Below are positions 44,821-51,003 of a DNA stretch of 64,000 nucleotides, piece by piece. Each line of letters starts with the position of its first letter. The stretch's first letter is position 1. This stretch comes from a virus. Below the pieces are notes generated by a model. That model did no database searches and was not told where the DNA came from. It was given only the letters and a program-made list of their open reading frames with translations. Location of the stretch: positions 62,001 through 126,000 of IMG/VR virus record IMGVR_UViG_3300032315_001604; one strand, given 5' to 3'. Position numbers and translations under genes: made by a program.

Positions 44821-46225
44821 AATTAAAATTTTCTGATGTGTAAAGTTTTTTTCTTTCGCTTACATGGATTTTACCATACTTTGTGTTATCTGCAACATCG
44901 AATATATTAGCCATACTTTTAGTAGGGTGTAATCTTAAAGCTCTACCAATAGATTGCATAATTTTAATCTTGGCTTTACCAGCAGATGCAAAAATTATAT
45001 TATGTAAATTTGGTATATTAATACCTGTACTAAAAATTTTAGAAATGGCTACAACAATTACATCATTTCTACCATCCATTAGTTTTCTAATTCTTTCGCG
45101 TTCTTCCATTTCAGTTAAACCTCTAATAAAATAGATTGGACGATTTTCATCACATATGTTTTTTAATTTGCTTTCGACAACAATTCCATGTTCAATTCTA
45201 TCTACCATTATTAATGTGTTTTGATTTAATTTATTGGCTAGATTACAAATAATTTCATTTCTTCTCTCATTTTGCATTAAAAAATCTATTTCTTGCTGAT
45301 ATGCTTCAGCAGGTTTTGTTAAATTTACAGAAATATGTGGTATTTTTTGGTGTTTTAAATTTAAAATTATTATTCTAAAATCTGATACATATTTTTTGTT
45401 TTTTAAGTCTTCTGTTTTTTCTTGATATACTACTGGTCCTAGTTTTCCAATTATGTTCCATTGGTCAATTAAATTAGGTGGCATTGTTCCTGTAAAACCA
45501 AACTTAAAATTAGTTTTTATGAACTTTAAAATTTTATTAATTTCATTGTTCTTTTTAAGAACATGTGTTTCATCGACAATTAATATTTCGACATCATCTA
45601 AAATAGAAAGATCGGTTTTATTACTTAACAGAATTTGATTTCCTGCGATAATAGTTGTCGCATTAAAATCAGGTTTATTGTCTCCAGACCATTTTGTTAG
45701 CTTTTTTAAGCCGTACTCTTGAAAATCTTTATATGTTTGTTCAACTAACTGTAAGCTAGGTACTATAACCACGGCTAATGCATCAGGTTTATTCAAATTT
45801 AATCTGATACTTTCAATTAATCCAGCAATAGCCAGTGTTTTTCCTCCTGCTGTAGGAATTAAAACCACTCCTTTGCCCTTCTTGAGGGAATTAAAAATTG
45901 ATTTTTCTTGATGTTCTCTGTATGGTAAATCTTTATATTTAACTATTTGGGGGTTTTGAAAACCGTTGTTAAAATCTGCTTCTACATCGCTTTCTACTTT
46001 AAAATTAATAGAGTGCTCTATCAAATATGTTTTAATATGATCTAATAATCCCAATTCAAATTTTCCTGATGGTGTTAATGCGTATATTCTAGCTTGAGAA
46101 AATCTTTGATTTCTTTGAAATGCGGGATTTGCCACTGAAAAATATTCTCTTATAGTTAAAAGAAAACTATTATCGCAACATATTTGCAATTGTTGTTTGT
46201 TGGCAGTATATCTAATTTCTATCAT
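44798..46225 (-). CDS. uvsW: UvsW helicase (SF2, recombination and repair)
   Basis: A 475-residue helicase when started at ATG 46225, 4 bases after the UvsY stop; an ATG 51 bases upstream would overlap UvsY. Motif I PTAGGKT (124-130), motif II VDETH (217-221), FGFTGTMPP (motif III), MVDRIEHG, and QSIGRALRLHP (motif VI). UvsW unwinds R-loops and branched recombination intermediates and in T4 helps the switch to recombination-dependent replication. The gene order uvsY-uvsW-55-47 is compact, with overlaps. Confidence 0.93.
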   Translation of the reverse strand: MIEIRYTANKQQLQICCDNSFLLTIREYFSVANPAFQRNQRFSQARIYALTPSGKFELGLLDHIKTYLIEHSINFKVESDVEADFNNGFQNPQIVKYKDLPYREHQEKSIFNSLKKGKGVVLIPTAGGKTLAIAGLIESIRLNLNKPDALAVVIVPSLQLVEQTYKDFQEYGLKKLTKWSGDNKPDFNATTIIAGNQILLSNKTDLSILDDVEILIVDETHVLKKNNEINKILKFIKTNFKFGFTGTMPPNLIDQWNIIGKLGPVVYQEKTEDLKNKKYVSDFRIIILNLKHQKIPHISVNLTKPAEAYQQEIDFLMQNERRNEIICNLANKLNQNTLIMVDRIEHGIVVESKLKNICDENRPIYFIRGLTEMEERERIRKLMDGRNDVIVVAISKIFSTGINIPNLHNIIFASAGKAKIKIMQSIGRALRLHPTKSMANIFDVADNTKYGKIHVSERKKLYTSENFNYEEKEIT

Positions 46226-46229
46226 TATA

Positions 46230-46628
46230 TTAAGTCGTTTCCAACTTTTCGAGTTCAACTGCATTTTTGATATCAAAAGTCATAGAACGACATATAGATT
46301 CTACTTTTTCTAAATAATCTATAATTAAATCTACTTCTTCGATTTCTTGATCGATTTTTTTAATAATATCTGATGATTCAACTTTTTTATCCAATGAAGC
46401 CTTTGGTATATTCATTGGTATGTCTTTGTCTGCTAAAGTCTTTAAAACTTCTTCTTTTAAAGATTTTTTCTTTTTTTGAAGAAAATTTTTATTTCTTTTT
46501 TGTTCAATTAGTCTAGAAACCCACTTGTGTTTGATTGCTGGTAAGACTAATTGTTTTTCTAACAAAGAAATTCTATCCAATTTTAGATCATCTTGAATTT
46601 CTTTTTTAATTTTATCAAAAAATTCCAT
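46230..46628 (-). CDS. uvsY: UvsY recombination mediator
   Basis: A 132-residue helical protein (T4 UvsY: 137) that begins the minus-strand block. EFFDKIKKEIQDDLKLD, LPAIKHKWVSRLIEQ, a Lys-rich middle, and the closing IDYLEKVESICRSMTFDIKNAVELEKLE follow the UvsY pattern, whose last helix has the form F-x-I-K-x-x-x-x-x-x-K-L-E. It loads UvsX onto gp32-covered ssDNA. It is directly upstream of uvsW; in T4 the two are also neighbours. Confidence 0.75.
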   Translation of the reverse strand: MEFFDKIKKEIQDDLKLDRISLLEKQLVLPAIKHKWVSRLIEQKRNKNFLQKKKKSLKEEVLKTLADKDIPMNIPKASLDKKVESSDIIKKIDQEIEEVDLIIDYLEKVESICRSMTFDIKNAVELEKLETT

Positions 46629-46655
46629 AAGTATATAAAGAATAAATTATATCAT

Positions 46656-46916
46656 ATGTTTAATAAATTTCAAATTTTAGTTAACACTCTTTTAGAAAAC
46701 AATACAGCAGGATCTGGCGGTGCTTTAGGAACGCCACAACAAGCTATATTTAACCCACCAGTTAGCATATCATCTGCTGATACATATGCACAAGAGGATG
46801 CCCGTAATGTTATGGGTGGTGTTTTCCCCTTACAAGGTAAGAAAAAGGGTAAGAAAAAGTCTAAAAAACAAAAACCTTTAGTAATTAAAAGAAACTTACA
46901 AAGAAATTCTTTATAA
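46656..46916 (+). CDS. Small protein with Gly/Ala/Asp middle and strongly basic C-terminus
   Basis: An 86-residue protein starting MFNKFQILVNTLLENN; the ATG at 46656 is preferred over a longer start at 46593, which would run back into uvsY. The middle AGSGGALGTPQ, FNPPVSISSADTYAQEDAR and the end GKKKGKKKSKKQK with QRNSL resemble a group of small conserved proteins in marine T4-like phages (S-x-D-x-Y-A-x-x-D-A-R then Lys-rich tail). The function is unknown. Its stop overlaps the next start by 1 base. Confidence 0.6.
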   Translation: MFNKFQILVNTLLENNTAGSGGALGTPQQAIFNPPVSISSADTYAQEDARNVMGGVFPLQGKKKGKKKSKKQKPLVIKRNLQRNSL

Positions 46917-47353
46917 TGGATTACGGACATTGGATTTTGGAAGAAAATATAGAAATCACAGAGGATACCTTTGGTTTTTTGTATGAAATAACCAATAAAA
47001 TAACCAATAAAAAATATATTGGCAAAAAACAGTGTTTTATGAGAATAAAACGTAAACCTTTAAAGGGTTATAAAAGAAACAGAATATCAAAATCTGAATC
47101 TGATTGGAAGGCTTATACAAGTTCTTCAAAAGAGTTAAACGAAGATATTAAAAAATACGGAAAAGATAACTTTCAATTCAAAATTATTAAAACTTGTAAT
47201 TCAAAATGGTCTTTAGCTTATTATGAAATAAAAGAACAAATTGATAAGAATGTACTTTTAAGAGACGATTATTATAATGGTATAATAAATGTTAGAATAG
47301 GTACACCTCCTAAAGAAGAGTTAGATAAGTTTAAAAAAGAAGTAATTATATAA
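46916..47353 (+). CDS. SegE-like GIY-YIG domain protein
   Basis: A 145-residue protein. Residues 20-38 contain the modified GIY-YIG core, GFLYEITNKITNKKYIGKK, followed by WKAYTSSSKELNEDIKKYGKDNFQFKII and YYEIKEQ, giving the Arg/Lys, Glu and Tyr residues usual in the family. T4 SegE-type proteins are homing-like endonucleases, but in T4-like phages many are stable genome residents. Whether it cuts DNA is open. Confidence 0.75.
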   Translation: MDYGHWILEENIEITEDTFGFLYEITNKITNKKYIGKKQCFMRIKRKPLKGYKRNRISKSESDWKAYTSSSKELNEDIKKYGKDNFQFKIIKTCNSKWSLAYYEIKEQIDKNVLLRDDYYNGIINVRIGTPPKEELDKFKKEVII

Positions 47354-47354
47354 T

Positions 47355-47897
47355 ATGAGTTGTATATACTGTGATTCTAAAACTTATGGAAGACCTTGTT
47401 TGTTTTCTCCGACAAATACCCATGTTCATATGGACGAACCAAATCGTTGTATATATTGTGGTTCAAAGTATTTGGGATCAGGTTGTTTATTCAATCCTTA
47501 TGGTAAAATGCATGTAAGAGGACCAGAATTTTTAAATAGAGTTGTCGAGCAAACTCAAAAGTCTACAGTTTTAAAGTATTTGTATGAGACAGTAAAAGGA
47601 ACGATTGATATTAAATTCTTATCTCCTTTAGGGCGTTTTTATAAAAGATTATCAGAAATTATTGCAAATTCTGGTGAACCTTTACTTGAATCTTTTGAAC
47701 TACAAAGTAAACCAACTCTAAATAATTTGTCAAAAGAACAATTTGTTCAAGCTATGGAATTTAAAGATAGATTAAACGAACAATATAAAGAATTGACCAA
47801 CACTGTAAAATTGGCAAATTTGGCTTTACCTCAAGAAATTGTAGAAGAAATTTTAATTGATGCTATTATTAAAGATAGCAAAAATGATAAAGCATAA
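47355..47897 (+). CDS. Protein with tandem CIYC zinc motifs
   Basis: A 180-residue protein. Residues 3-25 and 32-53 are two copies of a Cys/His module: C-I-Y-C-x-S then G-x-x-C-L-F-x-P and a His near the end (C3, C6, C15, H23/H25 and C32, C35, C44, H53). Each could bind one zinc ion. Residues 60-180 are helical, including KYLYETVKGTIDIKFLSPLGRFYKRL. Such double CxYC modules occur in T4-like phage proteins of unknown role. It follows the GIY-YIG gene by 1 base. Confidence 0.65.
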   Translation: MSCIYCDSKTYGRPCLFSPTNTHVHMDEPNRCIYCGSKYLGSGCLFNPYGKMHVRGPEFLNRVVEQTQKSTVLKYLYETVKGTIDIKFLSPLGRFYKRLSEIIANSGEPLLESFELQSKPTLNNLSKEQFVQAMEFKDRLNEQYKELTNTVKLANLALPQEIVEEILIDAIIKDSKNDKA

Positions 47898-48378
47898 AAA
47901 GTATTTTTTTTATTATCTAAAAGAAAACATTTTAATATTTGATGTTTCTTGTTATATAGATGAACTAGCTGTTCATGTTATTGATTTTTTTTACGAATGG
48001 GATTTATTAAAAAATAAAGACGATCAGACAATTATTAATAATAATCCAAAATTAGTTAAAGAACTATTAGAAACAAAAATTAAAAAAGAATTGGAAGATT
48101 TTAAAAAAACTGCTTACGAGAATAATTGTAAATTATTGTCATTTTTTTCTCTTAATGCAGAACCCAATGAATGGAAAAATTATTTTTTAGATCCTTTAAA
48201 GTTTATAAAAGTTAGTAAAAGAATTTGTAAAAAAAATTTACCTAATTTTTATGAAGCAAATATAAATCAAAATCTTTTTACAAAGAGAAAAGGTTCTTTT
48301 TTAGATTTTTCGTGTATCGTACCTAGTGGAGAAGATGAAGAGTTTATTTTAAAAGCTCTTGACAAATTAAAAAAATAA
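47884..48378 (+). CDS. Hypothetical protein
   Basis: A 164-residue protein when started at ATG 47884 (MIKHKKYFF), overlapping the zinc-motif gene by 14 bases; an upstream ATG at 47857 would overlap it by 41. It has aromatic/hydrophobic strands (KYFFYYLKENILIFDVSCY), a Lys/Glu helix, and FFSLNAEPNEWKNYFLDPLKF in the middle. No family is recognised. It is the last gene of a + strand block that meets a convergent operon. Confidence 0.55.
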   Translation: MIKHKKYFFYYLKENILIFDVSCYIDELAVHVIDFFYEWDLLKNKDDQTIINNNPKLVKELLETKIKKELEDFKKTAYENNCKLLSFFSLNAEPNEWKNYFLDPLKFIKVSKRICKKNLPNFYEANINQNLFTKRKGSFLDFSCIVPSGEDEEFILKALDKLKK

Positions 48379-48386
48379 AATAATTA

Positions 48387-48404
48387 GCATTAGAAAAATA
48401 ATGC
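48387..48404 (+). terminator. Weak hairpin after the + strand block
   Basis: A 6-base-pair stem (GCATTA at 48387-48392 with TAATGC at 48399-48404) and a 6-base loop, followed 7 bases later by GTTTAATTTTTTTA. It is the only hairpin in the convergent gap and could end the + transcripts. The stem is short, so this is tentative. Confidence 0.35.
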
Positions 48405-48424
48405 AAAGAGTTTAATTTTTTTAC

Positions 48425-48452
48425 TTGACATATTTTTAAAGCTTGGTATAAT
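48425..48452 (+). promoter_or_regulatory. Perfect sigma-70-type promoter, pointing into the antisense of the lysis genes
   Basis: TTGACA (48425-48430), a 16-base spacer, then TATAAT (48447-48452), both hexamers matching consensus exactly. The nearest + strand start after it is not before 57215; immediately downstream are minus-strand genes. It is the only such perfect pair I noticed in the window. It could drive an antisense or non-coding RNA. No small + strand gene is visible behind it. Confidence 0.6.
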
Positions 48453-48473
48453 TTTTTTAGGTAAACAGATTTA

Positions 48474-48728
48474 TTATTGTTTATTTAAATTTGATAATTC
48501 TTTCAAAGCATCTTCAAAGGATAATGATTTAACTGAAGGTTTTGGAATATTTTGATTATTTGTAGGAGAATCTTTACCGATTATTTCTTTCATTTTAGAA
48601 AAAACGTCAATTTCTAATTTATTGATAGTAGAATCTCTGGTTTGTATAGAAGGAAAATGTCCACCAACAGATAATGTACTAACTGGAGATTTTTTTACTC
48701 TATTAGCGTATATTTCAGATAAATCCAT
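48474..48728 (-). CDS. Small hypothetical protein after the endolysin
   Basis: An 84-residue protein starting MDLSEIYANRVKK; the ATG at 48728 is chosen because it follows the endolysin stop by 2 bases, while a longer start at 48794 would overlap that gene by 64. The protein is Ser/Lys-rich and mostly helical (LEIDVFSKMKEIIG, SFEDALKELSNL). It ends the lysis/tail-fibre operon. Function unknown. Confidence 0.55.
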   Translation of the reverse strand: MDLSEIYANRVKKSPVSTLSVGGHFPSIQTRDSTINKLEIDVFSKMKEIIGKDSPTNNQNIPKPSVKSLSFEDALKELSNLNKQ

Positions 48729-48730
48729 TT

Positions 48731-49204
48731 TTATAAGAGAGCAGCTTGAAAATGCATCCAATCGTAATTTTTTACTCTTCCAAGACTGACCCAACCTTCA
48801 CTTTCTACAATTTTCCAAAAGCTATCGTATTCTTTTTTTGCAAGAGAAGCTCTATCTCTGCCCCATTTAAGACGGTTTCTATCAGGATCTAAATCTACAG
48901 CAGCACCCCAAGAATGTATTGACCAAGCAGAACCACCACGCATTTTACGAACATTCACACATCCACCAAAGCTATTCAATTTAAGTTTTTGAATGTCTTT
49001 TAAACCATATGTTTTAAGAGTTTGCTCAAAAATTTTATGTAAAGATTCTGCACATTTCTTATTACAAGAAATTTTTTTAACTTTTGCTTTTTCATCCCAT
49101 GCCAAATACATTTCATATGGAAGTTGTATTTGTGTCATGTTTTCTCCAACAGGACCATAAAAAGCCGTCATCGATGTAAAATTTTGCTTTGGCCAGTTAT
49201 TCAT
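48731..49204 (-). CDS. Endolysin, M15-type peptidase (VanY / L-Ala-D-Glu peptidase-like)
   Basis: A 157-residue peptidase. The zinc-binding pattern is complete: SIHSWGAAVDLDP (H97, D104) and DWMHFQ (H151), with ESEGWVSLG (E135-G136 region) and R-rich NVRKMRGGSAW in front. This is the M15 fold of phage L-alanyl-D-glutamate peptidases and VanY-like carboxypeptidases that cut peptide cross-links. There is no signal peptide, so release would need a holin. It overlaps the preceding membrane protein gene by 8 bases. The spike protein in this window may carry a different peptidoglycan enzyme. Confidence 0.88.
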   Translation of the reverse strand: MNNWPKQNFTSMTAFYGPVGENMTQIQLPYEMYLAWDEKAKVKKISCNKKCAESLHKIFEQTLKTYGLKDIQKLKLNSFGGCVNVRKMRGGSAWSIHSWGAAVDLDPDRNRLKWGRDRASLAKKEYDSFWKIVESEGWVSLGRVKNYDWMHFQAALL

Positions 49205-49667
49205 AAGGTTGTTCCTCCACCCATTCTAAAGGAGCATAAGAAGGATCATCTTTATACTTTTCCGCATAAATTTGAATAATAGTTTCTTGTACTTCTTCTT
49301 TTGCATAGATAATTTCTCCCTTTAAAGAAGTATTAGATTCTGAATTGTATTTAAAATCTATTGCTGCTTGTAATCCAAGATAAGCAGAAATAACGATTGC
49401 AAACACTTTAATTGTTTCTACAAATATTGTAACAAAAGGCATAGTGATGGATGGTGCAGGAACTGTTAAAAACAAAATAAAAACGCTAATACCATAAAAA
49501 CCAAGTAACATTAAAATTGAAGTAAAAACTATAAAAAATTTTTTACTTCTTAAAAAATTAATAGATTTCATCTCATCGACATATTGTGGTGGAGTATTTG
49601 GTGGAGCTTTATCACAACTCACCATTGCTGCCAGAGATTTACCTATAACTGAAAGCCTATTCCACAT
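49197..49667 (-). CDS. Membrane protein, holin candidate
   Basis: A 156-residue protein when started at ATG 49667, which follows the upstream stop by 1 base. Two transmembrane segments are clear: about 44-69 (FFIVFTSILMLLGFYGISVF) and about 78-103 (FVTIFVETIKVFAIVISAYL). The N-terminus has a single Cys and a Pro-rich stretch, and the C-terminus is acidic (EEVQETIIQIYAEKY). It stands directly before the endolysin, which makes a holin role likely, but no holin family signature is recognised. Confidence 0.55.
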   Translation of the reverse strand: MWNRLSVIGKSLAAMVSCDKAPPNTPPQYVDEMKSINFLRSKKFFIVFTSILMLLGFYGISVFILFLTVPAPSITMPFVTIFVETIKVFAIVISAYLGLQAAIDFKYNSESNTSLKGEIIYAKEEVQETIIQIYAEKYKDDPSYAPLEWVEEQPYE

Positions 49668-49668
49668 A

Positions 49669-50208
49669 TTAGAAAAATAACCAAACACCGCCAAATGCCA
49701 TAATTGCTCCAGCAATAGGCAATGCAAATGCATATGCGGCATATACAGGAGGAACTAGTCTCATACAATACATTCCGAGCATAGCACCAAAAAGAGCAGC
49801 AACGATGGCTGCTATGTTTTTAAGTCTATGATAGCGTTTTATTGTTTTAGTATACTTCTCCATCCACTCAAATGCTTGATTTTGTTGTTCTATACCCCAA
49901 TCTTTTAATGCATCTGCGTTTTTTTGAATTTGTTGTGTATTAACTTCTGCTTCTTTCACTTTATTATTGGCAGCTACTAATTTGTTTTTTAATTCAGAAT
50001 TTGTTTTTTTTGCTGAACTAAGCTCATTGTTAAGTTCTTTAATAACAGATTTTGCTTCTTGTAAAGGATTATTTGATGATGACGAAACCGTTTTCGTGAT
50101 CATAACAGGAGTTGGACTTGGTTTTGATTTTGGTTTTGGTTTCCAAAATTGACCAAAACTGGTTGTACTAATGGTAATAAGAATTATAAAAGGTAATAAT
50201 GTTTTCAT
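49669..50208 (-). CDS. Membrane-anchored coiled-coil protein, lysis cassette
   Basis: A 179-residue protein. The N-terminus KTLLPFIILITISTTSFGQF is a signal peptide or anchor, followed by a Lys/Pro linker (KPKPKSKPSPTP), a coiled coil (about 48-100), and two hydrophobic segments at about 132-153 and 156-179. The N-terminal part resembles an inner-membrane spanin in layout, but the C-terminal hydrophobic pair is unlike known spanins and could be a pore component. It overlaps the lipoprotein gene by 4 bases. Confidence 0.5.
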   Translation of the reverse strand: MKTLLPFIILITISTTSFGQFWKPKPKSKPSPTPVMITKTVSSSSNNPLQEAKSVIKELNNELSSAKKTNSELKNKLVAANNKVKEAEVNTQQIQKNADALKDWGIEQQNQAFEWMEKYTKTIKRYHRLKNIAAIVAALFGAMLGMYCMRLVPPVYAAYAFALPIAGAIMAFGGVWLFF

Positions 50209-50474
50209 TTTACTATATTTTTATTTGATGTATTGCTTTGTTCTTTTTCAATTTGTTCTAAAAGAATATCTAAACGTTGTGCTAAACTTAAAGCTTTATC
50301 GATATTTGCAGCAACTTTTGTATTCGCCTCACCTGCTTGTTGTAATTCAGTTTTAGTATCTTTTAAAGATACAATAAGTTGATCAGTTGATACTGATGGC
50401 GGTAACGTTTTCTTTTTTTCTATATTTGCACATCCAACAAATAATAAAAATATCAAAGGTAATAAAAATCTCAT
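50205..50474 (-). CDS. Small lipoprotein, outer-membrane spanin candidate
   Basis: An 89-residue protein with a lipoprotein signal peptide, MRFLLPLIFLLFVGC, the Cys at 15 being the lipidation site. The mature part is a single long helix (LIVSLKDTKTELQQAGEANTKVAANIDKALSLAQRLDILLEQIE). With the neighbouring signal-anchored coiled-coil protein it could form an o-spanin/i-spanin pair for outer-membrane disruption. It implies a Gram-negative (two-membrane) host. The role is inference from context. Confidence 0.55.
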   Translation of the reverse strand: MRFLLPLIFLLFVGCANIEKKKTLPPSVSTDQLIVSLKDTKTELQQAGEANTKVAANIDKALSLAQRLDILLEQIEKEQSNTSNKNIVK

Positions 50475-50479
50475 AAAAC

Positions 50480-50486
50480 TATTTAT
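50480..50486 (-). promoter_or_regulatory. Late-promoter-like box ATAAATA before the lysis cassette
   Basis: On the minus strand ATAAATA lies 5 bases before the ATG at 50474. This is the expected place for a late promoter of the lysis genes. Confidence 0.4.
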
Positions 50487-50493
50487 CTTTACA

Positions 50494-51003
50494 TTACCAA
50501 CCTTGCGGTAAGGTAATTGAAATTGTAGGATCTAAATCATTAGAATCTCTTGTGACAATATATTGCCATTTGGTTTCATTGATATCAGATGCTTGTGAAC
50601 TGACCCAATTTGTAATAGAAGGCACAAACACAGGTTCTGTTAATCTTTTATCAGTAAATAAATCAATACCGCAAAATAATGTTCCAGTTAAAGATAATGT
50701 TATAACAGTAGATCCTGTGGTTCTATCACCCCACGGCGTAATATCTGCACCTGTATTTTCTTTATCATAAACTACATAACCAGCCGACAAATAAACTACA
50801 TAATCGTCGTCTGATCTCCAAGTATTAATTCTTGGTCTATCATTCTCGTTGATAATTGGCGAATATGCAGTAACAATTACATTGTTGGTGTTCCAAGAAA
50901 GATTAAAATTTACTTCATTAGGAAAAATTAATTTATCTCCCAAATAAATTTTACCAACCCCTTTATCTCCTACATATGCAGTTAAAATTTTATTTAAAAT
51001 CAT
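50494..51003 (-). CDS. Tail fibre-associated structural protein (predicted)
   Basis: A 169-residue, Cys-poor, beta-rich protein. MILNKILTAYVGDKGVGKIYLGDKLIFP is a beta opening of the sort seen in phage fibre accessory and baseplate proteins, and the rest alternates short strands with Asp/Asn/Thr loops (ITPWGDRTTGSTVITLSLTGTL). It overlaps the end of the large fibre gene by 4 bases (ATGA), so it is probably translated with it and acts as a fibre tip, adaptor or chaperone. Family not recognised. Confidence 0.5.
   Translation of the reverse strand: MILNKILTAYVGDKGVGKIYLGDKLIFPNEVNFNLSWNTNNVIVTAYSPIINENDRPRINTWRSDDDYVVYLSAGYVVYDKENTGADITPWGDRTTGSTVITLSLTGTLFCGIDLFTDKRLTEPVFVPSITNWVSSQASDINETKWQYIVTRDSNDLDPTISITLPQGW

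Noticed and set aside
44513-44836. Ser/Phe-rich + strand frame opposite gp55
   Set aside because: It is the antisense reading of the Glu- and Lys-rich tail (Ser and Phe codons) and has no support of its own.
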